Positions 1-12,400 are shown, numbered from the stretch's first letter. The stretch: 64,000 nucleotides of DNA from Euonymus europaeus (GCA_963580455.1 OY756960.1:24487238-24551237); one strand, 5' to 3'. A program made the numbers and translations. Notes: a model not told the origin generated them from the letters alone.

Positions 1-1266
1 TTATCAGGGCCACCGGGTAGGTTCTGGACAAATATCTCTGTTTTTCCTTTGGCCTCCCCTTTCAGCCAATATTTTAGACACCTAAATCTGTTTCAGAGAT
101 AAACGAGCATGAGTGTAGCATATATCTATTCTGCTATACTTCTATAAAGTGGTGTACGTGGTATAGTTGTTCATTGTTTCATCTGCCACGAAAGTTGCAA
201 AAAAATCTTACTTCCATACTTCACAAACGACCAGATAATCTTCGTCTTTTGAGAGTGCAACACCATTAGCAAACCCCAAGCCATCTAGCACTATTGATGT
301 CTCATTCAGTGATGGGTCATACTTTAACAACTGACCATGAGGTCTTCCTTCCAGCACATCCAAGTACCAATCACTTAGTTCAAATTTGGTGGTTGGTACA
401 CTGAAGTATAGACTACCGTCTGATGCTTCAATCACTTCATCTGCAAATCTGTGTCAGTACATGTACAACTGATAAGTATAGCTTCTTTTCTTATATGATT
501 CTCCTTCCAAAAAAAAAGGAAAAAAAATCCTAGCTGGCTAGCTTCTACAGCTAGTGTCTCATCAGAAAGGAAATAAAAAAAATGGCGGTGCTTGCTTGCC
601 ATGTTTTTAGATGGACTATTTTGCAATGGCTTACCTTATTTTGGAACCATTGACATGTGATGTAAGAACTGTTACACCTTCTTCATTAACCTTGAGCAGA
701 CCCTGCAATTCCCAGTAAACCATCTATTAGCAACAGAAAAAAACCCAACCTTTTTGCAGCACCTTAATTAGTCTTTTACCTTTTCAGCATCACAAACAAT
801 AAGACCACCATCCTTGCTATATGTGATTCCAAGCATAGAACTGCTGTCAATCTTCTTCCAGTCCTCCCATGATCCATTTTTGTGCAATCTCTTGATCCAG
901 CCATCTTCTAAGGCTGTATAAAGCACACCCTCTTTATCCACCCAAACATCTTCTGGTCTTACCAAAAGTCCTTCTCCAAGTTTAGTTACTCTCTGTGAGA
1001 ATTAGTGTCGACGAAAACAAGTAAGTGTGAAAACATAACAGCAAGCCGCACAAGTAATCCTGAAAGAGAGGGGAAAAAAAGTTTCTTTTTTGTTGGTTTA
1101 CCTGTAACAGGTTGTTTGCTGGAAGAAGTGAAGATTTTGAGGGGAGTTCAAGGAAGTTGGGATCTTTGATTGGTGAGAAGAAGAAAACTTGAAGTGTGAT
1201 AGCAAGTAAAGCTGCTAAACTTGCTGGAACAAGAAAGTTCAATGCTGCGGAGACGTTGATAGCCAT
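1..1266 (-). CDS. Strictosidine synthase-like protein, 5' part (runs off the left edge)
   Basis: Five exons fit splice consensus and join in frame: 1266-1102, 992-780, 702-635, 448-212 and 87-1. The first exon (ATG at 1264-1266) encodes about 55 residues with a hydrophobic signal-anchor near residues 10-30 and a short linker. Later exons read as a six-bladed beta-propeller of the strictosidine synthase-like / adipocyte plasma membrane-associated protein family, with RPEDVWVD, LKYDPS and FANGVALS segments. Plant SSL proteins are ER/vacuole-associated, and most lack the catalytic residue needed for true strictosidine synthesis, so the substrate is unknown. The 3' end, with the last propeller blades, lies beyond base 1. 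No disabling change is seen in the part present. Family call is firm; subfamily is not. Confidence 0.85.
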
Positions 1267-2387
1267 AAGTGCTGAATAGTGTGAGCTTGCTCTGCTTGAA
1301 TGAAGTGTGTGGTGTAGGAAAAATATATGGTAAGAGATAATGTTGTTGCGGTGAAGTATGGTCCAATTACACCAGAACAAATTATATCAGCACCCATGTT
1401 GTCATTCCGTGTACGTCTTGTACAAAACTTTTCAAGGTACCAATATTCGTCCATTATTTTGTTACTTGAACAACAATCCCACGTGATTGCCAATTTTAGT
1501 AAGAATTTTAATTATCGGCGTCTCCACCCACAAAACTCTGTGAGTACTTAACAGAAGTTGGGATTCAAGGCGCACCATCCAATGGTGCATAATCTTTTAA
1601 TTTTATTTTATAATTTTTTCTCCTCTCTCTATCATCATCTCTTAAATTGTCTCTCTCTTCCCTGAAAATTTGGCATGTGGCATGATTTATTTTAAATATG
1701 TATTCTCTGTCTATTTAGAGAAATGTTACATTCTTATATTCTCATCTGCACACACAATCCTCAAATCTCAGAGCTTCTGCCATTTCTTCAATACAACCAA
1801 TTACCCAGCTTATGGTTTGAGGTTTTTGATTTTGCTGCCTTTTTTGGCCGTGCAGTGGTGTTTTTCTTCTTCCGTTGTTGTTGGTTCCCTTTGATTTGTA
1901 TTCTTTGTGTCTTAATTAGCTAAGTGATAAACTTCTTAGATACTATTGACCTTCAAACTCAAGTAAGCAAAGGCTAAATGTTGTTGAGATAAAAATCTCA
2001 TTTTACTTCATGAATTTCGATCCCACATCGCAGCTTACATATTCCAATATATTATAATGTTACCAAGACTTAAAGATAAAGCATAATAACGGAATTAATC
2101 TATTTACCAGTTAAGTTATATTTATTCCGATAATTTAAGCACTAATTAAAAGACAATCCCATGCAGCAAACTTAGCCACTTTTAGCTCCATAATTGACGC
2201 CACCGACTATTGCTCCCCTTATTGACTCTAAGAATGGCCAACTCATCACCAATAATTGCTCCCTCATGACCTACCTTTCATGATGGCCAACTCATTATTG
2301 CTCTTATCATTAATAACCTGCATTGTATTTACTCTAGCGTTTGCATGATGTGCACCTGCCTCTTTAATATGTGAACGTCTGATCTTC
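1267..2387. other. AT-rich intergenic region without a recognised gene
   Basis: Promoter-side DNA of the SSL-like gene. An A/T run with ATATATTT on the minus strand near 1319-1330 could serve as its TATA element, about 55 bases upstream of the ATG. The short ORFs here have no recognisable domain and biased composition. I see no RNA gene. Confidence 0.5.
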
Positions 2388-2390
2388 TAA

Positions 2391-2947
2391 GAGTCTGTTT
2401 GGTTAGTGTTTTGAAAACTGTTTTCTGTTTTAAAAAATTAAATGATTGCTTAAAATTCATTTGGCTAACTGTTTTGAGTATTTATTTTTAAAAACAGTTT
2501 TCATTTTTCAGTTTTTAAAAACTAGAAAACCAAAACTTGTTTTGTACAATTTTCAAGTGGTATAATTTTAATTAAGATGAATTTATTTTATTTTATTTTT
2601 CTCTCTCTTCTCTCACTCCCAATGGATTTAACTCCTCTCTCCACCGGCATCATCGTCCGGCCACCGGAAGGCCTTGCTCCGGTGTTGACCCAAAATCACC
2701 TTCATTTTGACCCAATCGATTAATTTGAATTTGATTTTGATAAATTTGAGTTTTATTTGGATGAATTTCAATTTCATTTGACTAAATTTTAATTTTAATT
2801 TCATGTTTTCAAATTTCCGAAAATAAAGTCAAATATCACCAACCAAATGAATTTCTTAACAGTTTTTTTTCCTAAAAAGTGTTTCTAAAAACAATACTCA
2901 AAATCGTTTTTAAAAACTAAAAAAGAAAATAATATTCAAACACACTC
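2391..2947. mobile_element. Tourist-like (PIF/Harbinger) MITE, 557 bp
   Basis: Left end GAGTCTGTTTGG and right end (reverse complement) GAGTGTGTTTGA form imperfect terminal inverted repeats. The inverted similarity continues inward through A/T-rich runs related to GTTTTTAAAAAC. The element is flanked by TAA at 2388-2390 and TAA at 2948-2950, matching the TWA target duplication of PIF/Harbinger elements. No transposase is encoded, so it is non-autonomous. Boundaries are read directly from sequence; the superfamily follows from TSD and TIR type. Confidence 0.8.
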
Positions 2948-2950
2948 TAA

Positions 2951-3392
2951 AGCTTCGATTGAGTTTTAGGTTTCTTTCCATATTTTTCTTTCGATTCCCG
3001 TCTTTCCGAGGCCAGCAAGGCTGTGAAGAAGCCCGATCCCAAATAGAAAGTGAAGTCCAATTCGAAATAAAATTAAACCCGGTATCGAAAGGGCATCTAT
3101 CGCCAGTGGTTTGCTCGAGTTAGATGTCATAGCAGATCGATCAAAGAAAGAAAGCGAAGAGAAGGATAAAAGAGATAACAGGGGAAATCTAATATCACTG
3201 TTATGCTTAACGGACACCAATTAAAATTTGACACCTCTACGTCTTTGAAGGTAAGGAAGTCGCCAATTATTATATTGTCATTCACTTCCTACTTTGAATG
3301 AACTTTTATTTATTGAGAATAATGAAAAAACCGTGGAATATGATATGAAGAGACAGTGGAGTAGGTAGGGGTGTAAAATGAGATAGGTAGGA
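2951..3392. other. Intergenic spacer
   Basis: Between the MITE and the solo LTR. The 84-codon minus-strand ORF at 2966-3220 has no domain I recognise and low-complexity Ser/Leu composition. No supported gene. Confidence 0.4.
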
Positions 3393-5548
3393 TGTCACGC
3401 CCCTCTCCCAGATAGGTGCAGATGAGCACCCATGAATCCCAGAGACGTGACCGGCAGGGAACTCCTCTGTTCCCCGAACTGGATTTACACCCCAAGCTAC
3501 CCAAACACTACATAAGTAATCTCCCATATATATATATAAATCTCAACCATAATCCCAAATACTCCAAACATAATGTAATCTGCAATGCAGAGTCTACAGC
3601 GGAAAATCCAAAACATCAAAGATACGAAACACAAATACTACAGACAGACAAAACATTCCCACACCAGCTACATCACTTCTCACGCATCCCTGCGCTGATC
3701 ATCCACTCCGGCCATCTCACCTGAAAACATGTGAATGAAAGGGGTGAGCTACAAAGCTCAGTAGGGATATGGAGAAGTATCGATCGTCAGAATAAACGGA
3801 AAGTAGAACTCAAGATATATGTGAAATGAACAGGAAACTCAAACAGTGATACACTCCCGTATCACCGAACTCCAGTAAATCAGAGATAAAGTAAGAAAGT
3901 CTGTATGATATAGAATACATACAGAGAAACCATAAGTGATACACATCACAACTCATCACAATCAGTCAATCCGTAGGGTAGATACCGAGTAGGCTCCACC
4001 ACTACCATCCTCAAGTACAACTCTCAAATCAGTACTCAATCATAATCCAACTCAAATCCATATCAACCAAATCCGTATCAGCTCATATCCACATAACAAC
4101 AGAAAATCCTCCCCTGGACCCACACTGATCCCCGCAAGGTGTCTCCCAGTCCAGGTACTCCCCAGATTGGATGAGGATCGAGCCTACATCAGGTACTCGA
4201 TAGCATCGCCTACATCGAAAAGCGTCCCCTAGGATGTACCTCACCTCAATCCGGCCTCCAGGTACGTACCCGATCGAAACCATCGAAAAATCATCTAGTA
4301 AGCTGGGTCGCCCGATGTGGGTCCCACGCTCTACAAATCATCCCTCCATAATCTCACAAATCATAGAAAATCATCATCCCGCCAATGGATGTGGGCCCCA
4401 CAAAAGGATAAGTGGGCCCACCAGGATAGTGGACCCCATGAGAGGATAGGTGGGCCCCACAGGAGGATAAGTGGGCCCCACCATGATAGTGAACCCCACG
4501 AGAGGATAGGTGGGCCCCACAAGGATAAGTGGGCCCCACAAGAGGATAAGTGGGCCCCACCAGGATAGTGGGCCCCCAAGAGACAAAATACTGTCAGTCG
4601 TACATATACCTCCAAACCAACCACATATAATCATAACATATTGCAATTGCGGAAATAAATCAGATAAGAGTATAAACAAAGAAATTCCCAACCTCCGAGA
4701 ATTTCACACCAATAGACAAATAGGAGTCCGTCGAATACGAAACCCCTGGAACCCCAAATAAAAACTAGGGCAGAATCCCTACCTGAAATGTCGACTATGC
4801 TAATCCGTAGTACGTCCGAAATCCCAATCCGAAATCCTCAAATCAACCTCTTGCATCGAAATACGGATACGTATATGCGACAGTCAAAATACGGAAAAGT
4901 CAACTTAGAGGCAACCTAAAAGTCAACGGACAAAGTCAACTAGGTCAAACCCGAGTCAACTCGCCGGAGCTGAGTCAACTCGGCCGGCCGGTCGCCGGGA
5001 TCCATTTTTCCGGCGAATTTTCCGGTCACTTCTACATCAAAACGAAGCCCACAACAACAGAAATCTAATGGTACCTGTCTCGTTCCAAAATTCCAACTGA
5101 ATCAACCGAGATCGAGCTTTGAAATTTTGAAAAACCGAAACTTCTCCGGCCGATTTCGCCGTCTACGGTGGTCCGATGGTGGTGATTCTACTTGGGTTTT
5201 GCTCCTCTCTTCACGAGCTTCGATTTGACACCTTACTGGCTCTGATCGGACCACAAACGAACAACTTCTTCTCTCTCTCTCTCTACTCCCCCTCTCTCTC
5301 TCCTTCGGCCAAATCTGCCGGAAAAACCAGAAAAATCTGGGTTATCCCAGATTTTTGGTGAAAATTACCGTTTTGCCCCTTATTCCCAAATAACACTTAA
5401 ACTTCTATAATCCATAACAAATCCAATTCAACTCCGATTTAGCTGATTCTTGCGTCAATATTTTTCTAAAAATATGTAGTATTTATTAAAAATATTAAAT
5501 TTGAAAAATTATTATATTTTTTTAAAATTTTGGGTTCGGAATATTACA
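3393..5548. mobile_element. Solo LTR (2,156 bp) of an LTR retrotransposon
   Basis: The segment begins TGTCACGCCCC and ends GAATATTACA, that is TG...CA. It is bounded by an exact 5-bp direct repeat TAGGA (3388-3392 and 5549-5553). No gag, protease, RT or integrase, and no primer-binding or internal region, lies between the ends, so it is best read as a solo LTR left by recombination between the two LTRs of one element. The start TGTCACGCCCC resembles large plant Ty3/gypsy LTRs. It contains a GC-rich tandem array (4389-4580). The ORFs inside are repeat-derived. Confidence 0.82.
4389..4580. repeat. Tandem array of ~20-22 bp units built on GTGGGCCCCAC
   Basis: About nine imperfect units of the form GGATARGTGGGCCCCAC follow one another inside the solo LTR. 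Each core GTGGGCCCCAC is a perfect palindrome, and TGGGCCCA-type cores resemble TCP-factor sites. Unit spacing varies (some read GATAGTGAACCCCAC), so this is a diverged minisatellite. Long ORFs in three frames here (about 4317-4691) are a by-product of the repeat period. Confidence 0.85.
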
Positions 5549-5696
5549 TAGGAGTTTGTTTATCAAAACCTTAATACTAATCTTGTCTTAAAAATGTCAA
5601 GTGTAGATCAGAGAGACGGTGATAGAGGGGGATCGGGGTACGCTGCTATCTGATAAAAGTAGCAGCGCCTCCTCTTCTAATTTGACAGTACACATT

Positions 5697-6143
5697 TGAT
5701 GCAGGAGCCATAGATCAAATAGAGGAAGATACTGTTGAACACTCGGCAGATACTGAATTGGAGGGAAGATTGACTATACAACCACGTCATAATATACTTA
5801 AAGATCAGCCCATGACTCATGCTGAGGCGACAAGACTAAAGCCTCGAACTCGAACTAAGAGCTTAAAGGAGATCATGAAACAGTGACGTCTGGTTGTGTT
5901 GGACCAAGGTCAATATGACCATTGGTTTCTATCCGTTGTAATCTTTTTTTGTGGTCTTTAAGATCCTTTGGGAAATAGTTTAGTTTTTTTAGTTTTTTGG
6001 GATTTTGGAAGTTCTCCGAGGAGAAGAGTGGCTTGCCACTGGCATCGTTTGATTTTCAGTATTGTAGTGGAACTGGATTCTGTAATTTCAGTAATTTAAA
6101 ACTCTGTCTTGATTATTATTCTAGTCTACCGGTTGCTGCACCA
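5697..6143 (+). repeat. 5' LTR of the chromovirus
   Basis: 447 bp, starting TGATGCAGGAGCC and ending TTGCTGCACCA. It carries a second copy of the last ~63 codons of the pol frame plus the stop, because the 3' LTR begins inside the ORF. Promoter elements were not assigned. Confidence 0.95.
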
Positions 6144-6146
6144 TTT

Positions 6147-6159
6147 TGGTATCAGAGCC
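6147..6159 (+). other. Primer-binding site, initiator-Met tRNA type
   Basis: Three bases after the 5' LTR the sequence TGGTATCAGAGCC matches the plant consensus PBS complementary to the 3' end of initiator methionine tRNA. This is used for minus-strand priming by most plant Ty3/gypsy and Ty1/copia elements. Confidence 0.9.
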
Positions 6160-6279
6160 AGGTTGGAGGTTCATGAACCCATCTTCCAACAGCAGCAATC
6201 AACAACAGCTGGTAATAGGCAACAAACGCAGTGAACTCGCATACACGCCTCCGACTATGACCCAAGCTCAGCGTATGAT

Positions 6280-9200
6280 TTGCTTCAAACATTGGCAAGG
6301 GAATTACGAGAATCTCGAGAAACTACCCAACAACAAATTCAAGCTATGACGACAAAACTTGATCAAGTATTTCAACATGTCTTTGAAGAAGAATCGTCTA
6401 CGCGAGAGGACGACAATGAGGATCGTGTTCGGCCTCCACGGCAGGCGCAAGAGCCACGACCTCCAGCCAGGAATGTACCTTACGAGCGCCACCGGGATCC
6501 AAGAGAAGAACTAATGAAAAGAATCAAAGTGGATGTGAAGGAATTCTGGGGAGGATTAGATCCAGTAGTCTTTCAAGACTGGCTGGTATCGTTAGAGGAT
6601 TATTTTCGTTGGTACAGGATTCCTGAGGACTGCAAGGTTGATTTCACCATTGTAAAATTGAAGGGAAGTGCTCGAGCATGGTGGCTCGCGGTGGAGGAAC
6701 AGCGGCGTCGACGAGGTCGGGAGCCAATAACTGACTGGGAAACAATGAAGGACAAGCTACGGGATAATTACCTACCTCTCAACTATGCAGAGTCTCTGTT
6801 TGATGACATGTGGGCTCTGAAGCAGGGCAGCTCCTCCGTTCAGAACTATACTGAAAAATTTTGAGATCTTTGTGTTCGAACCCAGATCGTGGAAGGAAAT
6901 TTGCAGGCATTATCAAGGTACCGTTGGGGTCTTCGAGAGGATATCAAGCGCGAGATGTTTAGTCTACAACTCATCGGAGTTGACGAAGCGTATCAGATGG
7001 CGTTGAGATTTGAAACCCAGCTGAAGGTCAACACCACACGACGCACCTGGAGCACCAGTGATACCCAGACAAATCACGGCCCAACGGGCTTGAGCCCAAC
7101 ATCAGGACCAAATAATTCGGGGCCTTCATCTATACCAGGAACAGGGAACAGGGATGGGCGCAGACCAGATTCATCTGGTCAATGTTTTCGTTGTGGAGGA
7201 AAAGGACATTACGCTATGGCATGCCCACACAAAGGAGCTCGACTAGGGTTAATTTGTGAGGAGGAAATTCCAGATCTAGCCGCCTTGGAGAAAAGCCCAG
7301 AGTGTGGAAACCTAGAGGAAGAGATTGAGACTCACCTACCCCCATCTGAACTTCCCAGTTGCGTGATTCAAAGGCTACTGATAGGAATTGACCAGCAGGA
7401 GGGACAGATCAAGGAAGAAGGGCAGCGATGCACCATTTTCCATACCAAACTAGAGATCTTGGGCCGAGCTATCAGTACCATCATTGATAATGGAAGTGGG
7501 ATGAATGCCATTGCTCAAGAGGTGGCTGACAAACTGAAGCGTTATCAGGAACCTCATCCTCGGCCATATAGGATTCAATGGGTTAACTCCACTTCTATTT
7601 CGGTTCAGCGGAGATGTAAAGTTACGTTCTCCCTGGGACCTTATTTCCAGGATGAAGCGTGGTGTGATGTTATTCCGATGTCTGTATGCCAACTTCTGTT
7701 GGGGCGCCCCTGGTTATTTGATAGGAAGGCCATCTATGACAGCTTTGCAAATACTTATGCTTTTCTCATGGGCAATCGGAAAATTATCTTGGATCCCCTG
7801 CCGCCCACAAGCAAGCCACAGCCGCCTTCATCGAACAAATCAGTTCTTACAGTCCAGCCCTGGGACTTAGCCGCACAAGAGTCAGACCTTATTTTCCTGC
7901 TCCTTAGCAGCGTGGAAAGTCCTGAATCTGGACCAAGTCTAGCTACCCCACCTGAATGGGAATCGATTCTTCTGAGTTATGCTGATATAATGACTGAAGA
8001 GCTACCTGACGGTTTACCCCCAACACGGTCAACCCAACATGTCATCGATTTAGTACCGGGAGCTTCCCTGCCAAATCTAGCTCCGTATCGGTTAGCGCCC
8101 TCTGAACAAGCAGAATTACAACGCCAAGTCTCACAGCTTCTCTCAAAAGGGTTCATTCGTGAGAGTTTATCCCCTTGTGCTATGCCCGCGTTACTGACTC
8201 CAAAGAAGGACGGAACTTGGAGGATGTGCATTGATTGTCGAGCGATTAATAAGATCACTGTTCGATACCGGTTTTCCATTCCCCGGCTTGACGATTTACT
8301 GGACCAATTATCAGGTGCTACAATTTTCTCCAAAATCGATCTCCGTAGCGGATATCATCAAGTACGGATCCAGGAGGGGGACGAGTGGAAGACGGCATTT
8401 CGTACTAGAGACGGACTCTATGAATGGCTGGTAATGTCGTTTGGCCTCACAAGTCACAAATGCCCCCAGCACCTTCATGCGCGTGATGTCTCACACATTC
8501 AGGGAGTTTATGAGAAAATTTCTTGTCGTTTACTTTGATGACTTGTTAATTTTTAGTCAATCTATTACTGAACACTTGTCACATTTACACCAGATTTTTC
8601 AGAAATTACGCCAAGAAAAATTTTATGCTCACCAAAAGAAATGTGCCTTCTTTCAAACTAAAATTTCGTTTCTTGGTTTTCTTATCTCAGATGCTGGATT
8701 GGAGGTGGACTCAACAAAAGTTCAAGCCATAGTCAACTGGCCAGTTCCTACAACTACCACAGAGATCCGCAGCTTTCACGGCCTCGCTACATTCTATCGA
8801 AGATTCATACGGGATTTCAGTTCTTTGATTGCTCCTATCACAGACTGTCTGAAAGGCCACACCTTTTCATGGACTAAAAAAGCTGAGCACGCCTTCACTT
8901 TGATCAAGCAAAAACTCACACAAGCCCCGGTGCTCCATCTTCCAGATTTTTCTAAAGTTTTCGAAGTGGCGTGTGACGCCTCTCATATTGGTATTGGTGG
9001 AGTCCTCAACCAAGAAGGGCACCCTCTGGCCTATTTCAGTCAAAAATTGAATGAAGCTCGTCAACGATATTCTTCATATGATCTAGAATTTTATGCCCTG
9101 GTTCAGACACTAAAGCACTGGCGCCCCTACTTGCTTCACTGTGAGTTCATCCTGTTCTCAGATCATGATTCTCTTCGCCACCTCAATTCTCAGAAGAAAA

Positions 9201-11021
9201 AAAATTAATTCGCGCCATGCTCGATGGTTCGACACTATTCAACAATACATCTTTATCATTAAACACAAAGCCGGCATAGAGAACAAGGTGGCCGATGCTC
9301 TCATTCGACGTCACCATATGTTGGTTACCTTTTCTATTACCTCTACGGGGTTTGAGCATATCCGAGAAACATATCCTGAAGATCCTGATTTTGGTATTAT
9401 CTGGCAAGAGACTAAACAGCGCCCTCCTGACTCGCTGGAACAATCTGATTTTTTGTTACAAGATGGTTATCTTTTCCGCCTTAACCGGCTCTGTCTCCCT
9501 GCCACATCTATCCGAGAATTTGTCTTGTTGGAACTTCATGCAGGTGGCCTCGCTGGACATTTGGGGCGTGATAAAACTCTTGCTCTCGCTCGCGATCGCT
9601 TTTATTGGCCCCGACTCGCTTGAGATGTTACTAAAATTGTTCAGCGATGTCGCACTTGTCAGCTTCACAAGGGATCACGGCAAAACACTAGATTATATTC
9701 TCCTCTTCCCATTCCGACTCACCCCTGGGCAGATATTTCGATAGACTTTATTGTTGGATTACCACGCACACCGCGCCATGTTGATTCTATTATGGTGGTT
9801 GTCGACCGGCTAACTAAAATGGGTCATTTTTTACCATGTACCCGTACTTTTGATGCTTCTCAAGTGGCTGGTCTTTTTCTGCGCGAAATTGTTCGCCTTC
9901 ATGGTTTGCCTAAAACCATCACTTCTGACAGAGATGTCAAATTTATGAGCTACTTCTGGAAAACCCTTTGGGTCAAGCTTGGTACGAAGTTACAATTCTC
10001 TAGTGCTTTTCATCCGCAGACCGACGGACAGACAGAGGTCACTAATCGCAGCGTTGGTAATCTTCTTCGGTGTCTGGTGGCCGATCATGCCGATTCTTGG
10101 GACCTGTTGCTTCCGCTAGAAGAATTTGCTTTTAACAACTCCGTCAACCGGTCGACTGGCTGCACTCCCTTCGAAGCCAACTCAGGCCAACATCCCCGAA
10201 CTCCTCTTGATTTACAACCGGTGCCAAGTTATTTGAAAACTAGTGCTGAAGCAGATCAGATGGCTACCCACATTACCTCTACCTTGGCGGAGCTTCGCCG
10301 TCGTCTCGCTGTAAGTACTTCTGCCTACGCCATTCAAGCGAACGCTCATCGTCGTTTATTATCTTTTGATGCAGGTACCCAAGTCCTCATTCGTCTCCGA
10401 CCAGAGCGCTATCCTCCTGGGACTATTTCCAAGCTCCACCCTCGTCGAGCGGGACCTTTCCGCATTCTCAAGTGCTTGGGGCCCAATGCTTATCTCCTAG
10501 ATCTACCAGCAGATTGTCACTATAGTCCTGTCTTCAATATAGAGGACTTAACTCTCTACCATGGTCCTGACATTACTCCTGAACCCCTGCCTCTGCCGAC
10601 CCTACATCCACCGCCCTTGCCCCTTGATCAAGCTGTCGCTATTCTTTCTCATGATTTTATCCATACTCGCAACAAGTCCTATCGTCGTTTTCTCGTTCAG
10701 TGGCGTGGCCGTTCCATTACTGACAGCACCTGGTTGCCCGAGTCTGCCGTTGGCACGCAATTTCCTACCCTGCTCCAGCAATACCTGTCCTCTTTGTCGA
10801 CAGAGTCGAGTTTTTCTCCGCCGGCGGGAACTGATGCAGGAGCCATAGATCAAATAGAGGAAGATACTGTTGAACACTTGGCAGATACTGAATTGGAGGG
10901 AAGATTGACTATACAGCCACGTCATAATATACTTAAAGATCAGCCCATGACTCATGCTAAGGCGACAAGACTAAAGCCTCGAACTCGAACTAAGAGCTTA
11001 AAGGAGATCATGAAACAGTGA
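6280..11021 (+). pseudogene. Chromovirus gag-pol polyprotein, broken by two stops and two frameshifts
   Basis: The frame at 6280 encodes gag capsid, then a CX2CX4HX4C zinc knuckle near 7183-7225, the aspartic protease (IDNGS near 7484) and the first half of RT. RT continues with YFDD at 8531-8542, followed by RNase H, an HHCC integrase finger (from ~9535), the integrase core and a C-terminal chromodomain (about 10650-10800). Lesions seen: TGA at 6862-6864; a 7-bp insertion with a local TCACA duplication near 8445-8455; a one-base shift in the A-run near 9195-9207; TGA at 9621-9623. The frame ends at 11021, about 190 bp inside the 3' LTR. The gag start is unclear: an upstream ATG at 6173 opens another frame. 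Confidence 0.93.
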
Positions 11022-11277
11022 CGTCTGGTTGTGTTGGACCAAGGTCAATATGACCGTTGGTTTCTATCCGTTGTAATCTTTTTTGTGGTCTTTAAGATCC
11101 TTTGGGAAATATTTTAGTTTTTTAAGTTTTTTGGGATTTTGGAAGTTCTCCGAGAAGAAGAGTGGCTTGCCACTGCCATCGTTTGATTTTCAGTATTGTA
11201 GTGGAACTGGATTCTGTAATTTCAGTAATTTAAAACTCTGTCTTGATTATTATTCTAGTCTACCGGTTGCTGCACCA
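10832..11277 (+). repeat. 3' LTR of the chromovirus
   Basis: 446 bp, about 98% identical to the 5' LTR. The pol reading frame runs through its start and stops at 11019-11021. The bases just upstream (CCGGCGGGAAC) are only a short purine run, so a typical polypurine tract is not evident. Confidence 0.95.
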
Positions 11278-12139
11278 ACATTACATTATATTATATATAA
11301 TATTTCAATCAATCTACGGTCAGTGATATGCACGCTCTTCCCGAACACAATCTCCGTTCATGTTTATGCTCCCCCAACAAAATCTACCTTTCTTGCTGTG
11401 CTCACGTCTGCGCCTCTGAATAACTTGTCATTTCAGCCGCACCGGCGGCAGAGGTTCGGAGACTATCACAGACTTTGAATTGAAGTCCTTCAATTCGCCA
11501 ACATTCCCACCGCGCCGCCCCGTTTGCATGGTTCTTCATAAAGCATGAATTGGGTTCTTTTAAGCATAATACCAATTTCTGGGATCCTTCATACTCACGC
11601 CTTCCATGTCCCGTGCATATGAGAGAGAGCTCAATGGCTTCGTATGGATGGACAGATCACGACAAGTTTGGGCCTTAGAACAACATTTTGAGAGTGATTG
11701 TACTGAGCTTGGGCCTGGGCTTTTGACTACATCAATTCAACGATAGTGATCATTATTTTATTATTATTATTTCAATAAAAAAAAAACACATAAAAATCCT
11801 AATTTAACCTCAACAAGTAAGCGACGTTGATTGGCTGATTGTCCATCCTAAAAGAACGGTATCATGGTACTTCGGGAAGGAGCGCCAATACTTCGATAGT
11901 TTGATTACAAATGACTTGTCGCTTCACGATGTGACCTACCTAACCCAGTAAGTAACCCCCACTGACACACTCTGGGCCCAGCCTTTCCCGTCTCGAGGTA
12001 TGCTATGGAGGGCTAGTCCAAACCCAACTAGGCCCTAGTCCTCTAAGCCCAACTAGAAATGACTTCACTTCAGTCTGTTGGGCCCAAGTTCTTAATTGCA
12101 AATAATGACAAATGTTGAAATAGAACCTGGCAGATACGG

Positions 12140-12400
12140 GTGATGAAATTATGTCTGATTCTGAATAATTCAGATGAGGTTGGACATAAATTAGTTCAAA
12201 ATTTTGGCATGAACACAAAATGTTTGTTCAATTTAAAATCGAGTTTAGATCTAAATACAAAATTTTTGTTTTATTTAATTGTACAGATCTTAATTCAAAT
12301 TAAATTATTGTTTGATTTACTAATCTGAATTTAAACCAATTCAGATATTGCCAATTAAGTATGTCAAAAAATACAAATTCATTCGGACCCGAAGATACAA
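12140..12400. repeat. Dispersed AT-rich repeat, copy 1 (see 62330-62600)
   Basis: The stretch with ATTTAAAATCGAGTTTAGAT and a following ATTGTTTGATTTACT aligns by eye with 62430-62560, which has AATTAAAATCGGGTATGGGT and ATTATTCGATTTACT in the same order and orientation. It is probably a fragment of a genome-wide non-coding repeat; class unknown. Confidence 0.45.

Larger units (their letters stand above)
5697..11277 (+). mobile_element. Full-length Ty3/gypsy chromovirus (Reina-like size), defective
   Basis: Two LTRs (5697-6143 and 10832-11277), both TG...CA, bracket a gag-pol region and are flanked by an exact TSD ACATT (5692-5696 and 11278-11282). Domain order is gag, zinc knuckle, protease, RT, RNase H, integrase, chromodomain, which defines a chromovirus. 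The small size (5.6 kb) and ~447-bp LTRs suit the Reina group. The LTRs differ at about eight positions plus one indel (about 2%), implying a recent insertion. The coding region has two in-frame TGA codons and two frameshifts, so this copy cannot make its own polyprotein. Confidence 0.95.

Noticed and set aside
4317..4761. Several overlapping ORFs, and a CRISPR-like repeat look
   Set aside because: They arise from the GTGGGCCCCAC minisatellite. Units are directly adjacent without unique spacers and the genome is a plant, so this is neither genes nor CRISPR.
9141..9744. Extra plus-strand ORFs at 9141-9623 and 9295-9744 as separate genes
   Set aside because: The first is the integrase-side continuation of the chromovirus pol frame; the second is an out-of-frame shadow.
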